A stretch of DNA of 39,013 nt from Hydrogenophaga sp. (GCF_028698005.1 NZ_JAQVEJ010000010.1:1-39013), one strand, 5' to 3'; counted from the first letter of the stretch, positions 16,353 through 26,888 are shown. Notes: a model not told the origin generated them from the sequence alone. Made by a program: numbers and translations.

Positions 16353-17065
16353 GCCTTCTTCTTGGCAGCGGGCTTCCTGGCGGGCGCCTTGGCCGCCGCC
16401 GTCGGGGATGCGGTTTTGCGCGCCGGCTTGGGGGCATTGACCACCACCTTGGGCAATGCGGCCTTGCGCTTGGCGGGCGCAGTCTTGCCGGCGCCGGCCG
16501 CTGCCGCCGCGCTCTTGCGCGGTGCCGGCTTGGAGGTGGCGCTTTTCTTGGCGGCAGGAGGTGTCGCCGGCGTGGCGGTCTTGCGCGCCACCTTGCGTGC
16601 GGGCTTGGCAGGCACCTCGGCGCTCGCGGCATCCTTGGCGCCGGCAGCCGCGCGCGTGGTCTTGGCGCCGGCGGTCTTGCGGGCCACCGCCTTGGCCTCG
16701 CCCGATTTCAGGCGCACCGGCTTGGCACCCCAGATCTCCTCCAGGCGGTAGTACTGGCGGATGACAGGCTGCATCACGTGCGCCACGGCAGCGCCGCAGT
16801 CGATGATGATCCACTCGCCGTTGTCTTCGCCTTCAATGCGGGGTTTGTCGAAACCGGCCTCCCGCACGGCGTCGCGCACGCTGTTGGCCAGTGCTTTGGT
16901 CTGGCGATTCGAGGTGCCACTGGCAATGATGACGCGCTCGAACAGAGGCGACAGATCGGCCGTGTTGAACACCACGATATCCTGCCCTTTGACGTCCTCC
17001 AGCCCCTCGACAATGGCGCGTTGCAGTTTCTGGATATCCTTCTTGGCGGTGGATTCGCTGGTCAT
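16349..17065 (-). CDS. rsfS: Ribosomal silencing factor RsfS with long Lys/Ala/Pro-rich tail
   Basis: RsfS binds uL14 on the large subunit and blocks joining to the small subunit when nutrients fall. The first 115 residues are the complete family domain ([80 protein letters not shown]). Usual family length is near 105-120, but this protein runs to 238. The extra 120 residues are almost only Ala, Lys, Pro, Arg, Thr and Ser, with repeats such as [11 protein letters not shown] and [11 protein letters not shown]. They resemble the tails of histone H1-like proteins and are surely disordered and very basic. The frame is intact and the stop overlaps the rlmH start, so the tail is not a sequencing artefact at the end of the gene. 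Its start overlaps the nadD stop (ATGA). Confidence 0.93.
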   Translation of the reverse strand: MTSESTAKKDIQKLQRAIVEGLEDVKGQDIVVFNTADLSPLFERVIIASGTSNRQTKALANSVRDAVREAGFDKPRIEGEDNGEWIIIDCGAAVAHVMQPVIRQYYRLEEIWGAKPVRLKSGEAKAVARKTAGAKTTRAAAGAKDAASAEVPAKPARKVARKTATPATPPAAKKSATSKPAPRKSAAAAAGAGKTAPAKRKAALPKVVVNAPKPARKTASPTAAAKAPARKPAAKKKA

Positions 17066-17700
17066 GAATGGTTCTGGTAGAGGTTGTGGGTCGAAATATA
17101 GCCTGCCACCGCAGGTGAGACCAGTGGCACGTCATCCAGCACACCATCAAGCCAGTCCTGCTGCATGTGGCGGCGCAGGGCCGTGGCGCTGACATTGAGG
17201 GGCGCCATGGCCAGTGTGACGAAGGGGATCTCCACCGCCGACAGGTTGGACGGTCGGTGTGCCGGCGACAAGGCGTCGGTCCCGATGTGCTCGGCCCGGT
17301 TGGCCACGGCCAGCGTGGCCCGGGACAGAATGTCCTGCCAGCGGTGCCAGGTCGGGAATTGCTGCAACTGGTCGGCCCCGACGATCAGGAACAGCTCGGC
17401 ATCAGGGTGTTCGGCCGCCACCTCGGCCAGGGTGTCGATGGTGTAGGTCGGTCCGGTGCGGTGCAGTTCGCGCTCATCAACGCGGGTGCGCGGCAGATCG
17501 GCAAATGCCAGGCGCGCCATCGCCAGGCGGTGCTCGGCGCTGGTCAGTGGCCGGGACTTGTGCCAGGCTTGCCCGGTGGGGATGATCAGCAGCAGATCCA
17601 GGCCCAGTTGGCCCAGGGCGGCCTGGGCGACCGCATGGTGTGCCACGTGTGGGGGGTCGAAAGCGCCACCGTACAGGCCAATGCGCGGGTGCACCGGCAT
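17062..17700 (-). CDS. nadD: Nicotinate-nucleotide adenylyltransferase NadD
   Basis: NadD joins nicotinate mononucleotide and ATP to form deamido-NAD in NAD synthesis. The 212-residue protein has the nucleotidyltransferase loop IGLYGGAFDPPHVAHH with the T/HxGH-like motif, the substrate stretch RTGPTYTIDTL, FLIVGADQLQQFPTWHRW and the C-terminal NVSATALRRHM. The start chosen is the ATG at 17700, which overlaps the hemF stop (TGATG). An ATG three codons upstream at 17709 is equally possible. The track's 391-residue version is the same frame read back through hemF. Confidence 0.95.
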   Translation of the reverse strand: MPVHPRIGLYGGAFDPPHVAHHAVAQAALGQLGLDLLLIIPTGQAWHKSRPLTSAEHRLAMARLAFADLPRTRVDERELHRTGPTYTIDTLAEVAAEHPDAELFLIVGADQLQQFPTWHRWQDILSRATLAVANRAEHIGTDALSPAHRPSNLSAVEIPFVTLAMAPLNVSATALRRHMQQDWLDGVLDDVPLVSPAVAGYISTHNLYQNHS

Positions 17701-18614
17701 CACACCCATTCCCGCCGCACCAGGAACTTCCGGTACAGCTCGTCCTCCGGTGCGCCCTTGCGGGTCTTGCGGCCGTAAGCCCAACTGACCAAGGGCGGCA
17801 TGGACAACAGGATGGACTCGGTACGGCCACCCGATTGCAGCCCGAAATGCGTACCCCGGTCCCAGACCAGATTGAATTCGACATAACGGCCGCGCCGGTA
17901 CAGCTGGAAGCTGCGTTCGCGCTCGCCATAGGGCGTGTTCTTGCGGCGATCGACGATGGGCAGGTAGGCATCCAGAAAGGCGTCGCCGACCGATGTCGTC
18001 ATCGCGAAGCTGCCATCGAACCCCAGCTCCGAAAAGTCGTCGTAGAACACGCCACCAATGCCGCGCTGCTCGTCGCGGTGCTTGAGGTAGAAATACTCGT
18101 CGCACCACTGCTTGAAGCGGGGGTACTTGTCGATGCCGAACGGGTCCAGCGCGTTCTTGCAGGTGCGGTGGAAGTGGATGCAGTCCTCTTCGAAACCGTA
18201 GTAGGGTGTCAGGTCCATGCCGCCGCCGAACCAGCACACCGGCTCCTTGCCAGCAGGCTTGGCGGCGATCATGCGCACGTTCATGTGCACCGTGGGTACG
18301 TAGGGGTTGCGCGGGTGGAAAACCAGGGATACGCCCATGGCTTCGAACGGTGCGCCGGCCAGCTCGGGCCGGTGCTGCGTGGCCGACGGTGGCAATGCCG
18401 GCCCACGCACATGGGAGAAGCCACAGCCTGCGCGCTCGAAGACCGCCCCATCTTCGAGGATCTGGGTGATGCCCCGTCCTTGCAGGCGCTCACCCCTGGG
18501 TTTGAGCCACTTGTCGACCACGAACTGGCCGCCATCGACCAGCGCGACCGTTGAGGTGATCCTTTGCTGCAGATCGACGAGGTATTCGCGGACGGCGCTG
18601 ATGGAAACGTTCAT
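17700..18614 (-). CDS. hemF: Oxygen-dependent coproporphyrinogen III oxidase
   Basis: HemF decarboxylates coproporphyrinogen III to protoporphyrinogen IX with O2, in the cytoplasm, late in heme synthesis. The 304-residue length is normal. Family blocks seen are [39 protein letters not shown] and the signature [44 protein letters not shown]. The gene starts 14 bp after the purD stop and its own stop overlaps nadD. Its presence points to aerobic heme synthesis. Confidence 0.97.
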   Translation of the reverse strand: MNVSISAVREYLVDLQQRITSTVALVDGGQFVVDKWLKPRGERLQGRGITQILEDGAVFERAGCGFSHVRGPALPPSATQHRPELAGAPFEAMGVSLVFHPRNPYVPTVHMNVRMIAAKPAGKEPVCWFGGGMDLTPYYGFEEDCIHFHRTCKNALDPFGIDKYPRFKQWCDEYFYLKHRDEQRGIGGVFYDDFSELGFDGSFAMTTSVGDAFLDAYLPIVDRRKNTPYGERERSFQLYRRGRYVEFNLVWDRGTHFGLQSGGRTESILLSMPPLVSWAYGRKTRKGAPEDELYRKFLVRREWV

Positions 18615-18628
18615 GCTGTCTGGCCCGT

Positions 18629-19903
18629 TCAGAGGGCCCGGTAGCCGATGTCACGACGGTATTGCATGCCGTCGAAGCGGATGCCTTCGGCGAGCGTGTA
18701 GGCCTTTTCCCGGGCCTGACGCACGTCATCGCCCAGGGCGGTCACGCACAGCACGCGGCCACCGGCGGTGACGATCTGCCCGTTCTGGTCGGCCGTGCCG
18801 GCGTGGAACACCATGGCATCGCTGCTGTCGGCCGGCAAGCCGGTGATCACATCACCCTTGCGTGGCTGCAGCGGATAGCCTTCCGCCGCCAGCACCACGC
18901 CCAGTGCCACGCGCGGGTCCCAGTCCAGCGTCACCCGGTCCAGCTCGCCGCGCGTGGCGGCCAGCAGCACCTGTGCCAGGTTGGAGCGCAGACGCATCAT
19001 GATCGGCTGCGTCTCCGGATCGCCCATGCGGCAGTTGAACTCCAGCGTCTTGACACGCCCATCGGGCGTGATCATCAGGCCGGCGTACAGGAAACCGGTG
19101 TAGGGCACACCGTCGGCCTTCATGCCGCGCAGCGTCGGCAGGATCACCTCCTCCATCGCGCGCTGATGGATGGCTGGCGTCACCACGGGCGCGGGCGAAT
19201 AGGCGCCCATGCCCCCGGTGTTCGGCCCCTGGTCGGCATCCAGCAGGCGCTTGTGGTCCTGGCTGGTGGCCAGCGCCAGCGCATGCTCGCCGTCGCACAG
19301 CACGATGAAGCTGGCCTCCTCGCCTTCGAGGAACTCCTCGATCACCACGCGCGCGCCGCCCTCGTTGTGGGCCACGCCAAGCTTGTTGTCCAGCAGCATG
19401 AAGTCGATCGCCTCATGCGCCTCGGCGGCGGTCATGGCGACCACCACCCCCTTGCCCGCAGCCAGGCCATCGGCCTTGACCACGATCGGGGCACCCTTGG
19501 CATCGACGTAGGCATGCGCCTGGTCGGCATCGCTGAAGGTCTGGTACTCGGCCGTGGGCACGCCATGGCGCTCCATGAAGGCCTTGGAGAAGGCCTTGGA
19601 GCTTTCGAGCTGGGCCGCCCTCTGCGTCGGACCGAAAATGGCCAGGCCATGCGCGCGGAACTCGTCCACCACGCCGGCGGCCAGTGGCGCCTCGGGCCCG
19701 ACCACCGTCAGGCCGATGCCGTTGGCCTGCACCCACTCGCGCAGCGCCACCTTGTCGCCGATGGCCACGTTCACCAGTTGCGTGTCGCGGGCCGTGCCCG
19801 CGTTGCCCGGTGCCACATAGACCTGGCTCACGCCCTCGGACTGCTTGAGCTTCCACGCCAGGGCATGCTCGCGGCCACCGCCGCCGATCACCAGGACTTT
19901 CAT
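18629..19903 (-). CDS. purD: Phosphoribosylamine-glycine ligase (GAR synthetase)
   Basis: PurD catalyses the ATP-dependent joining of phosphoribosylamine and glycine, the second step of purine synthesis. The 424-residue product begins [19 protein letters not shown], the typical N-terminal nucleotide-like fold, then an ATP-grasp domain ([31 protein letters not shown]) and the family motif [17 protein letters not shown]. The ATG overlaps the yebC stop as ATGA. Confidence 0.97.
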   Translation of the reverse strand: MKVLVIGGGGREHALAWKLKQSEGVSQVYVAPGNAGTARDTQLVNVAIGDKVALREWVQANGIGLTVVGPEAPLAAGVVDEFRAHGLAIFGPTQRAAQLESSKAFSKAFMERHGVPTAEYQTFSDADQAHAYVDAKGAPIVVKADGLAAGKGVVVAMTAAEAHEAIDFMLLDNKLGVAHNEGGARVVIEEFLEGEEASFIVLCDGEHALALATSQDHKRLLDADQGPNTGGMGAYSPAPVVTPAIHQRAMEEVILPTLRGMKADGVPYTGFLYAGLMITPDGRVKTLEFNCRMGDPETQPIMMRLRSNLAQVLLAATRGELDRVTLDWDPRVALGVVLAAEGYPLQPRKGDVITGLPADSSDAMVFHAGTADQNGQIVTAGGRVLCVTALGDDVRQAREKAYTLAEGIRFDGMQYRRDIGYRAL

Positions 19904-20625
19904 GCGTCGATTTCTGCGTTATGGAAAACGTCCTGGACGTCGTCCAGGTCTTCAAGGGCGTCAAGGAGCTTCTGCATGCGCTCGGCGTCCTCGCCCGTCA
20001 GTTCGATGGTGTTCTCGGGGCGCATCGTCACCTCGGCCACCTCGGCCTTCAGACCGGCCGCCTCCAGTGCGTTTTTCACCGCCTCGAAATCGCCCGGCGC
20101 GCTCAGCACCTCGATGGAGCCGTCGTCGCCCGTGATCACGTCCTCGGCGCCGGCCTCCAGGGCGACTTCCATCACCTGGTCCTCGCTCGTGCCCGGCGCG
20201 AAGATCAACTGCCCGCAGTGCTTGAACTGGAAGGCCACCGAGCCGTCGGTACCCAGGTTGCCACCGTGCTTGCTGAATGCATGGCGAACCTCGGCCACGG
20301 TACGCACGCGGTTGTCCGTCATGGTGTCGACGATGATCGCTGCCCCACCGATACCGTAGCCCTCGTAGCGAATTTCCTCGTAGCTCACGCCGTCGAGGTT
20401 GCCGGTGGCCTTGTCGATGTTGCGTTTGATGTTGTCGGCCGGCATGTTGGCCGCCTTGGCCTTGTCGACGGCCAGGCGCAGGCGCGGATTGGCGTTGATG
20501 TCGCCCCCGCCCTGCCGGGCCGCCACCATGATCTCACGGATGATGCGCGTCCAGACGCGGCCGCGCTTCTCGTCCTGACGGCCCTTGCGGTGTTGAATAT
20601 TTGCCCATTTGCTGTGTCCAGCCAC
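19900..20625 (-). CDS. yebC: YebC/PmpR family protein (TACO1 homologue)
   Basis: The 241-residue protein opens [21 protein letters not shown], the hallmark of the YebC/TACO1 family, and carries the middle domain [39 protein letters not shown]. Members have been described as transcription regulators and as factors that help ribosomes through difficult (e.g. proline) stretches; which applies here is not known. The start codon is GTG at 20625, fixed by the invariant N-terminus. It is the first gene of the eight-gene operon and is divergent from the HerA-like gene. Confidence 0.94.
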   Translation of the reverse strand: MAGHSKWANIQHRKGRQDEKRGRVWTRIIREIMVAARQGGGDINANPRLRLAVDKAKAANMPADNIKRNIDKATGNLDGVSYEEIRYEGYGIGGAAIIVDTMTDNRVRTVAEVRHAFSKHGGNLGTDGSVAFQFKHCGQLIFAPGTSEDQVMEVALEAGAEDVITGDDGSIEVLSAPGDFEAVKNALEAAGLKAEVAEVTMRPENTIELTGEDAERMQKLLDALEDLDDVQDVFHNAEIDA

Positions 20626-20718
20626 GATGGTGCCCTTCTTTCTGAACAGAATTTGGTCTAATCAGACGGGATTTTACGTTTGCCCGTACCCCGCACCGCC
20701 CAAAACAGGATCGACAAC

Positions 20719-22251
20719 ATGGCTGAACCGATACACATCGCCCAGAATGCCCAGACCCAGTGCCTGCTGCTGCCCGGACTGGCCAACCGCCATGGCCTGA
20801 TCACCGGGGCCACCGGCACGGGCAAGACCGTCACGCTGCAGAAGCTGGCCGAGGGCTTTTCTGCCATCGGCGTGCCCGTTTTCATGGCCGACGTCAAGGG
20901 TGACCTGACCGGCATCAGCCAGCGCGGCCAGATCGGCAGCAAGATGGCCCAGACCCTCGCCGACCGGGGCATTGCCCTGCCCGAGCCCGTCGCCTGCCCC
21001 ACCACCCTGTGGGATGTGTTCGGCGAGCAGGGGCACCCGGTACGGGCCACCATCTCGGACATGGGGCCACTGCTGCTGGCGCGCATGCTCGATCTCAATG
21101 ACACCCAGGCCGGGGTGCTCAACCTGGTGTTCAAGATTGCCGACGACCACGGCCTGTTGCTGCTGGACATGAAGGACCTGCGGGCGCTGCTGCAGCACGT
21201 GGGCGACAACGCCAAGCAGTTCACGACCGAGTACGGCAATATCAGCGCCGCCAGCATCGGCGCCATCCAGCGCGGCCTGCTGGCCATCGAATCGCAGGGG
21301 GGCGACAAATTCTTCGGCGAGCCGATGCTGGACATCAGCGACTTCATGCAGACCGTCGGCGGCCAGGGGGTCATCAACATCCTGGCGGCGGACAAGCTGA
21401 TGAACTCGCCCCGCCTGTACGCCACCTTCCTGCTGTGGATGCTCTCGGAGCTGTTCGAGCAGCTGCCCGAGATCGGCGACCCCGACAAGCCCAAGCTGGT
21501 GTTCTTCTTCGATGAGGCCCACCTGCTTTTCGATGGCGCTCCCAAGGTGCTGGTCGAGCGCATTGAACTGGTGGTGCGGCTGGTGCGTTCCAAGGGTGTC
21601 GGGGTGTACTTCGTGACCCAGAATCCGCTGGACATCCCCGACAGCGTGCTCGGCCAGTTGGGCAACCGCGTCCAGCACGCGCTGCGTGCCTTTACGCCGC
21701 GCGACCAGAAGGCCGTCAAGGCCACGGCCGAGACCATGCGGCCCAAGGCCGGTCTGGACATCCAGGCCGCCATCACCGAGCTGGGCGTGGGCGAAGCACT
21801 GGTCAGCTTCCTGGATGCCAAGGGGCGCCCGTGCGAGACCGAACGCGTCTATGTGATCCCGCCGGGCAGCCAGATCGGCCCCATCACGCCGGAGCAGCGC
21901 CAGGCGATGATCCGGGATTCGCTGGTGGCCGGCGTCTATGAAAAGGTGGTGGACCGGGAGAGCGCCTACGAAGTGCTGCGTGGCCGTGTCGAAGGCAGCG
22001 AGCAGCCGGCGCAAGACGCGCCGAAGACCCCGCGCATCCCCGGCGCGACCAAGCCGGCCGCCAGCGACAATGGCGGCGGCATCGGCACCATGATCAATGA
22101 AGCCCTGTTCGGGCGAACGGGGCCGCGCGGCGGTCAGTACGACGGTCTGGTCCAGACGATGGCCAAGACGGCGGCCCGCAGCGTCGCCAGCGGCATCGGT
22201 CGCCAGATTGTGCGCGGCGTGCTGGGCAGCCTGCTGGGCGGCAAGCGCTGA
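20719..22251 (+). CDS. HerA-like P-loop ATPase (DUF853 family, YjgR-like)
   Basis: A 510-residue cytoplasmic ATPase of the HerA/FtsK superfamily. Walker A is [17 protein letters not shown], a second family stretch reads [13 protein letters not shown], and Walker B is [16 protein letters not shown], followed by [29 protein letters not shown] with the polar sensor segment. The C-terminal 100 residues are low-complexity and end in [11 protein letters not shown]853 proteins are widespread but their role is not established. The ATG at 20719 follows an AGGA site; the track's TTG start at 20680 adds 13 residues without family likeness. The SGNH lipoprotein gene follows 29 bp later and may be co-transcribed. 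Confidence 0.9.
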   Translation: MAEPIHIAQNAQTQCLLLPGLANRHGLITGATGTGKTVTLQKLAEGFSAIGVPVFMADVKGDLTGISQRGQIGSKMAQTLADRGIALPEPVACPTTLWDVFGEQGHPVRATISDMGPLLLARMLDLNDTQAGVLNLVFKIADDHGLLLLDMKDLRALLQHVGDNAKQFTTEYGNISAASIGAIQRGLLAIESQGGDKFFGEPMLDISDFMQTVGGQGVINILAADKLMNSPRLYATFLLWMLSELFEQLPEIGDPDKPKLVFFFDEAHLLFDGAPKVLVERIELVVRLVRSKGVGVYFVTQNPLDIPDSVLGQLGNRVQHALRAFTPRDQKAVKATAETMRPKAGLDIQAAITELGVGEALVSFLDAKGRPCETERVYVIPPGSQIGPITPEQRQAMIRDSLVAGVYEKVVDRESAYEVLRGRVEGSEQPAQDAPKTPRIPGATKPAASDNGGGIGTMINEALFGRTGPRGGQYDGLVQTMAKTAARSVASGIGRQIVRGVLGSLLGGKR

Positions 22252-22280
22252 CTGAGTTCCCGGCATCAGGAATAAAACAC

Positions 22281-23054
22281 ATGGCGTACCGTTTCTTTGC
22301 CCATGCCTGCCTGGGTGGCCTGATCGCACTGCTGAGCGCCTGCGGCGGCGGCGGTGACGACGACGAGGCCGAGGGCACCCGTGGCACGACCGAGAAGGTG
22401 GCGGGCTGCGGATTCGATGGCGATCCTCTGCGCATCATGCCGTTGGGTGACTCCATCACCGAGGCGGAAGCCGGTCACAACAGCTACCGCAGGGTGCTGT
22501 GGCAGCGTCTGAACCGGGCAGGTTGCGTGGTCAATCTGGTGGGCAGCAAAACGGGTGTGTCCAGAGGCCGGCGCGATAGCGGGTCGGTCAACCCGCCCAA
22601 CGCCGACTTCGATCTGGATCACGAAGGCCACTGGGACTACACGGTGGCCGAACTCCTTCCCCGCGTGGGCACTCTGGTGGCCCAGGCACAGCCCGATGTC
22701 GTTCTGGTTCACCTGGGGACCAATGACGTGCTGCGCGGGCGACCGGCCAGCCGCATCGCCCAGGACCTGGGCGGGCTCATCGACGCCATCCGGGCCGGCA
22801 AGCCGGACACCCACATCCTGCTGGCCAAGATCATCCCGGCGGCGCCCTACCCGGCCGGCACCGCCGCCCTCAACCGCCTGATCGATGGCATTGCATCCAG
22901 CCGGTCCAGCGCCACTTCGCCGGTTGCGGTGGTCGACCAGGCCAGCGGCTACTCGACGGGTGACAACTACGATGGGGTTCACCCCGGGGTCGCCGGCGAG
23001 GCCAAGCTTGGCAACCGCTGGGCCGACGCAGTACTGGCCTGGAGCAGCCTGTAG
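22281..23054 (+). CDS. SGNH/GDSL-family hydrolase, predicted lipoprotein
   Basis: A 257-residue exported esterase-like protein. The signal peptide ends in the lipobox ALLSAC followed by GGGGDDDE; Asp/Gly after the Cys leaves sorting open. SGNH blocks are present: block I IMPLGDSITEAE (nucleophile Ser), block III HLGTNDVLRG (Asn of the oxyanion hole) and block V DGVHPGVAG (catalytic Asp/His). A short Gly in KTGVSRG may serve as block II. Substrate unknown; relatives act on acyl esters and on polysaccharide acetyl groups. A strong terminator follows 30 bp after the stop. Confidence 0.87.
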   Translation: MAYRFFAHACLGGLIALLSACGGGGDDDEAEGTRGTTEKVAGCGFDGDPLRIMPLGDSITEAEAGHNSYRRVLWQRLNRAGCVVNLVGSKTGVSRGRRDSGSVNPPNADFDLDHEGHWDYTVAELLPRVGTLVAQAQPDVVLVHLGTNDVLRGRPASRIAQDLGGLIDAIRAGKPDTHILLAKIIPAAPYPAGTAALNRLIDGIASSRSSATSPVAVVDQASGYSTGDNYDGVHPGVAGEAKLGNRWADAVLAWSSL

Positions 23055-23083
23055 CCGGCCTGGACGGGCATCTGCCGCCCAAG

Positions 23084-23109
23084 AAAAAACCCGGCATGGC
23101 CGGGTTTTT
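23084..23109. terminator. Bidirectional Rho-independent terminator between SGNH gene and clpA
   Basis: AAAAAACCCGGC-ATG-GCCGGGTTTTT forms a 6-bp GC stem extended by A-T pairs, with U-runs on both strands. It lies 30 bp after the SGNH stop and 20 bp after the clpA stop, so it serves both converging transcripts. Confidence 0.93.
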
Positions 23110-23129
23110 ATGACTGAGCGCGATGTACC

Positions 23130-25472
23130 TCAACCGGCCGTGGCCTCTTCGGGCTTGGCCTTGCCTTCTTTTTTCGGCAACGGCTGGATGTCGAGCTTGA
23201 CCTCGTGGGTCTCCTTGCCATCCTCGCCAAGCTTGGTCTCCAGGTCCACCGTCAGGCGACCGCCATCGGTCAGGCGTCCGAACAGCAGCTCGTCGGCCAG
23301 GGCCTTGCGGATCATGTCCTGAATCAGCCGCTGCATCGGTCGTGCGCCCATCAGCGGGTCGAAGCCCTTCTTGGCCAGATGCTTGCGCAACGCGTCGGTG
23401 AAGGTAACCTCCACCTTCTTCTCGGCCAGCTGGCTTTCGAGCTGCAGCAGGAACTTGTCCACCACGCGCAGGATGATGTTTTCGTCCAGCGGCTTGAAGC
23501 TGACGATGGCATCCAGGCGGTTGCGGAACTCCGGCGTGAACAGGCGCTTGATGTCGGCCATCTCGTCGCCGGCCTCGCGCGGGTTCGTGAAGCCGATGGT
23601 CGCCTTGTTCATGGTTTCGGCGCCCGCGTTCGTCGTCATGATGATGATGACGTTGCGGAAGTCGGCCTTGCGCCCGTTGTTGTCCGTCAGCGTACCGTGG
23701 TCCATGACCTGCAGCAGCACGTTGAAGATGTCCGGATGCGCCTTCTCGATCTCGTCGAGCAGCAGCACCGCGTGTGGCTTCTTCGTGATGGCCTCGGTCA
23801 GCAGGCCGCCCTGGTCGAAGCCCACGTAGCCGGGTGGCGCGCCGATCAGGCGGCTGACCGCATGGCGCTCCATGTACTCCGACATGTCGAAGCGGATCAG
23901 GTCGATGCCCAGGATGTAGGCCAGTTGCTTGGCGGCCTCGGTCTTGCCGACGCCGGTCGGGCCGCTGAACAGGAAGGCACCGATCGGCTTGTCGGCCTTG
24001 CCCAGGCCGGAGCGCGCCATCTTGACCGAGGAAGCCAGCAGCTCCAGCGCCTTGTCCTGTCCGAACACCACGCTCTTGAGGTCACGTTCGAGCGTGGCCA
24101 GCTTGCTGCGGTCGTCGCTGGACACGTTCGCGGGCGGAATGCGCGCGATCTTGGCCACGATGTCCTCGATCTCGGCCTTGCCGATGGTCTTCTTGCGTTT
24201 GCTGGCCACGGCGATGCGCTGCGCGGCACCGGCCTCGTCGATCACGTCGATGGCCTTGTCGGGCAGATGCCGGTCGTTGATGTACTTGGCCGAGAGCTCG
24301 GCCGCCGCCTGCAGCGCCGCGTTGGCGTACTTGACGCTGTGGTGCTCCTCGAAGCGGCTCTTGAGACCCTTGAGGATTTCCACCGTCTGCTCGACGGTCG
24401 GTTCGACCACGTCGATCTTCTGGAAGCGCCGGCTCAGGGCCGCGTCCTTCTCGAAGATGCCGCGGTACTCGGTGAAGGTCGTCGCGCCGATGCACTTGAG
24501 CTGGCCGCTGGAGAGCGCCGGCTTGAGCAGGTTGGAGGCGTCCAGCGTGCCACCCGAGGCCGCACCAGCCCCGATCAGCGTGTGGATCTCGTCGATGAAC
24601 AGCACGGCGTGCGGCTTGTCCTTGAGCGCCTTGAGCACGGCCTTCAGGCGCTGCTCGAAATCGCCCCGGTATTTGGTGCCGGCCAGCAGTGCCCCCATGT
24701 CGAGCGAGTACACCGTGGCTTCGGCCAGAATCTCGGGCACGTCACCCTGGGTGATGCGCCAGGCCAGACCCTCGGCGATCGCCGTCTTGCCCACGCCGGC
24801 CTCGCCGACCAGCAGCGGGTTGTTCTTGCGGCGCCGGCACAGGATCTGGATCGTGCGCTCGACCTCGTAGTCGCGGCCGATCAGGGGATCGATCTTGCCG
24901 TCCTTGGCTGCCTGGTTCAGGTTCTGGGTGAACTGCTCCAGCGGCGACTGCTTCTCGTTGCCCTTGGCCCCCTGCTCGACGGCCTCCTCGTTGTCGGCCG
25001 CGCTTTCGCCCGGCTTGCCGGCCTCTGGCGGATCGCTCTTGCGGATGCCATGGGCGATGAAGTTGACCACGTCCAGGCGCGTGACGCCCTGCTGGTGCAG
25101 GTAGTACACGGCATGCGAGTCCTTTTCGCCGAAGATGGCCACCAGCACGTTGGCACCCGTGACTTCCTTCTTGCCGTTGCCGGTGGACTGCACGTGCATG
25201 ATCGCGCGCTGGATCACGCGCTGGAAGCCCAGGGTGGGCTGGGTGTCAACCTCTTCGGTGCCGGCCACCTGCGGGGTGTTGTCCTTGATGAAATTCGTCA
25301 GGGACTTGCGCAGATCGTCGATGTTGGCCGAGCAGGCGCGCAGCACTTCGGCGGCGCTGGGGTTGTCCAGCAGCGCCAGCAGCAGGTGCTCGACGGTGAT
25401 GAATTCGTGTCGCTGTTGCCGGGCCTCGACAAAGGCCATGTGCAAGCTGACTTCAAGTTCCTGGGCAATCAT
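23130..25472 (-). CDS. clpA: ATP-dependent Clp protease ATP-binding subunit ClpA
   Basis: ClpA is the hexameric unfoldase that feeds proteins into ClpP. The 780-residue protein has the N-terminal double Clp-N repeat ([14 protein letters not shown]...[13 protein letters not shown]), AAA-1 with GEAGVGKTA and [14 protein letters not shown], and AAA-2 with [15 protein letters not shown] and [17 protein letters not shown] loop TIGFTNPRE corresponds to the IGF/IGL ClpP-docking loop. There is no ClpB-type middle coiled coil. The ATG at 25472 has a well-spaced GGAAG; the track's start is a GTG two codons earlier. clpS lies 91 bp upstream on the same strand, the classic pair. Confidence 0.97.
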   Translation of the reverse strand: MIAQELEVSLHMAFVEARQQRHEFITVEHLLLALLDNPSAAEVLRACSANIDDLRKSLTNFIKDNTPQVAGTEEVDTQPTLGFQRVIQRAIMHVQSTGNGKKEVTGANVLVAIFGEKDSHAVYYLHQQGVTRLDVVNFIAHGIRKSDPPEAGKPGESAADNEEAVEQGAKGNEKQSPLEQFTQNLNQAAKDGKIDPLIGRDYEVERTIQILCRRRKNNPLLVGEAGVGKTAIAEGLAWRITQGDVPEILAEATVYSLDMGALLAGTKYRGDFEQRLKAVLKALKDKPHAVLFIDEIHTLIGAGAASGGTLDASNLLKPALSSGQLKCIGATTFTEYRGIFEKDAALSRRFQKIDVVEPTVEQTVEILKGLKSRFEEHHSVKYANAALQAAAELSAKYINDRHLPDKAIDVIDEAGAAQRIAVASKRKKTIGKAEIEDIVAKIARIPPANVSSDDRSKLATLERDLKSVVFGQDKALELLASSVKMARSGLGKADKPIGAFLFSGPTGVGKTEAAKQLAYILGIDLIRFDMSEYMERHAVSRLIGAPPGYVGFDQGGLLTEAITKKPHAVLLLDEIEKAHPDIFNVLLQVMDHGTLTDNNGRKADFRNVIIIMTTNAGAETMNKATIGFTNPREAGDEMADIKRLFTPEFRNRLDAIVSFKPLDENIILRVVDKFLLQLESQLAEKKVEVTFTDALRKHLAKKGFDPLMGARPMQRLIQDMIRKALADELLFGRLTDGGRLTVDLETKLGEDGKETHEVKLDIQPLPKKEGKAKPEEATAG

Positions 25473-25563
25473 GGACACTTCCTTTGGTGCTGGTGGATCA
25501 GGATACGCGATTCGTCCGGTGGAGATCAGTGGAAGAGACCATCACATGGGGTTGGGTTCGTCC

Positions 25564-25920
25564 TTATTCAATAGGTTCAGTGGTGCACTGCAAAGGGTGC
25601 CCCGCATGACGGGAGGCCTGCAGCACCTGGTCCACCTTGGTGATGGCGACGTCGCGGGTATAGACCCCGCACACGCCTTTGCCCTCCAGGTGGATCTTGA
25701 GCATGATCTGGGTGGCGGTTTCCCGGTCCTTGCCGAAAAATTCCTGAATGATCTGGACGACAAACTCCATCGGCGTGAAATCGTCGTTGAGCAGGACCAC
25801 CTGGTACATCTGGGGCGGCCGGACCCGCTGGGCGCGGCGCTCCAGCACCACCGCGTCATCGCCTGCCACGCTGGGGCGCGATGCGGGAATCACGGGTTTT
25901 TTGGGGGTTTGGGCAACCAT
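25564..25920 (-). CDS. clpS: ClpA adaptor protein ClpS
   Basis: ClpS delivers N-degron proteins to ClpAP. The core is complete: [28 protein letters not shown] with the NDD/TPMEFV binding-pocket residues, then [21 protein letters not shown] and the tail [18 protein letters not shown]. With the start at the ATG at 25920 it has 118 residues; in-frame ATGs at 25929 and further up are possible. The N-terminal 30 residues before the core are flexible, as usual. It precedes clpA in one operon. Confidence 0.96.
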   Translation of the reverse strand: MVAQTPKKPVIPASRPSVAGDDAVVLERRAQRVRPPQMYQVVLLNDDFTPMEFVVQIIQEFFGKDRETATQIMLKIHLEGKGVCGVYTRDVAITKVDQVLQASRHAGHPLQCTTEPIE

Positions 25921-26001
25921 GAAAACCATTCTACCGGCGGGCATTAGGCCCGCACATCATATGGAATTGAAAAGACACAGTCTGCTGCGTTTCTGGAGGG
26001 G

Positions 26002-26817
26002 CTAAGCCAGCTGGCGCGCCAGCCGTATCAGCCGCGGTCCCACATCCTCCAGCAGCCACCGCTCGTTCATCTCGCGACCGAAGAACGAGCAATTGATCGC
26101 AGCGGGCATGCCACCGTCGATGCGACCCAGGGGAACAGCGACCGCTTGTACTTCCGGGTAAACCTCCCCCATCGAGATGCAGCATCCCCGTTGGGGATAT
26201 TGCGCGACGTTGTCCATCACCCGCTGGGCATGCCGCTCCCACTCGAGCGGCGCCTTCACCTTGATCTCGTTGATGAGCGTCATCCGCTCCTCCGTGCTGC
26301 AGGACATCAGATAGGCACGCCCAACGGCGGTGCCGGCCAGTGACTGGGTGACACCCACGTCCAGCGCATAAGCGCCGCGTTCGCGAGCACGGATCGACTC
26401 GATGTAAACAATGTTCAGGCGGTCACGGATGCCAATCGATACGTTGCCGTCAACTTCCTGTGCGAACGCCATGAGGAGAGGCCGCACGCGCTGGCGAAAA
26501 GGAAATTGGTCCAGCAGCGGGTACCCCAGGGACAGCATGGCCACCCCAAGCCTGTATTTGCCCCAGCCCTGTGCTTGTGTCAGATAGCCCATCTGCACCA
26601 GGGTGTACGCAAGCCGGGACACGGTTGACACGGGAAGACCCAGGCGACGGGCCAGTTCGGTCACACCGAGCAGCGGCTCTGCTGGGGTGAAACAGCGCAA
26701 CAACTCCAGGCCCCGCGCCAGCGTCGTGGCGAAGTGCCGGTCACCAGCGAATTCGCTCCAGGCAGCAGGAACCTTCCGCCTCGAGCCGATGGATGGGGGA
26801 TGAGAAGACTTCGACAT
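26002..26817 (-). CDS. IclR-family transcriptional regulator
   Basis: A 271-residue regulator. The N-terminal winged helix-turn-helix reads LARGLELLRCFTPAEPLLGVTELARRLGLPVSTVSRLAYTLVQMGYL. The C-terminal effector domain includes DGNVSIGIRDRLNIVYIESIRA, SLAGTAVGRAYL and GEVYPEVQAVAVPLGRIDG. IclR proteins of this kind usually control adjacent catabolic or uptake genes and bind small acids. The gene is divergent from the solute-binding-protein gene with only 94 bp between starts, so it probably regulates that operon and itself. A start at the ATG at 26829 is also possible; neither has a clear ribosome binding site. Confidence 0.92.
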   Translation of the reverse strand: MSKSSHPPSIGSRRKVPAAWSEFAGDRHFATTLARGLELLRCFTPAEPLLGVTELARRLGLPVSTVSRLAYTLVQMGYLTQAQGWGKYRLGVAMLSLGYPLLDQFPFRQRVRPLLMAFAQEVDGNVSIGIRDRLNIVYIESIRARERGAYALDVGVTQSLAGTAVGRAYLMSCSTEERMTLINEIKVKAPLEWERHAQRVMDNVAQYPQRGCCISMGEVYPEVQAVAVPLGRIDGGMPAAINCSFFGREMNERWLLEDVGPRLIRLARQLA

Positions 26818-26860
26818 AGCGAGAATCATAGTGTCATATCGGAAATCCTTCTCTGCTCCA

Positions 26861-26888
26861 GTTGGGCATACCTATCATCGCGCCCAAC
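26861..26888. promoter_or_regulatory. Inverted repeat in the iclR/solute-binding-protein divergent region
   Basis: GTTGGGC-N14-GCCCAAC has two exact 7-bp arms, 24 bp before the ATG of the solute-binding protein and just upstream of its AGGAG ribosome binding site. It could be the operator of the divergent IclR regulator or a leader hairpin that controls translation. IclR sites are often palindromic, but no consensus match is claimed. Confidence 0.4.

Noticed and set aside
15885-16814. 309-residue version of RlmH
   Set aside because: Same frame read back through rsfS; the true family N-terminus [10 protein letters not shown] begins at 16352 and overlaps the rsfS stop.
18662-20359. 565-residue plus-strand ORF opposite purD and yebC
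   Set aside because: Spans two real genes in antisense and is His/Gly/Val-rich without motifs.
23205-25574. 789-residue plus-strand ORF opposite clpA
   Set aside because: Antisense shadow of clpA; its length comes from codon bias, and no domain is visible.
25937-25953. GCGGGC-ATTAG-GCCCGC hairpin upstream of clpS as a terminator of the IclR gene
   Set aside because: No U-run follows on the minus strand and it lies close to possible clpS starts, so it could equally be a leader structure; not annotated.
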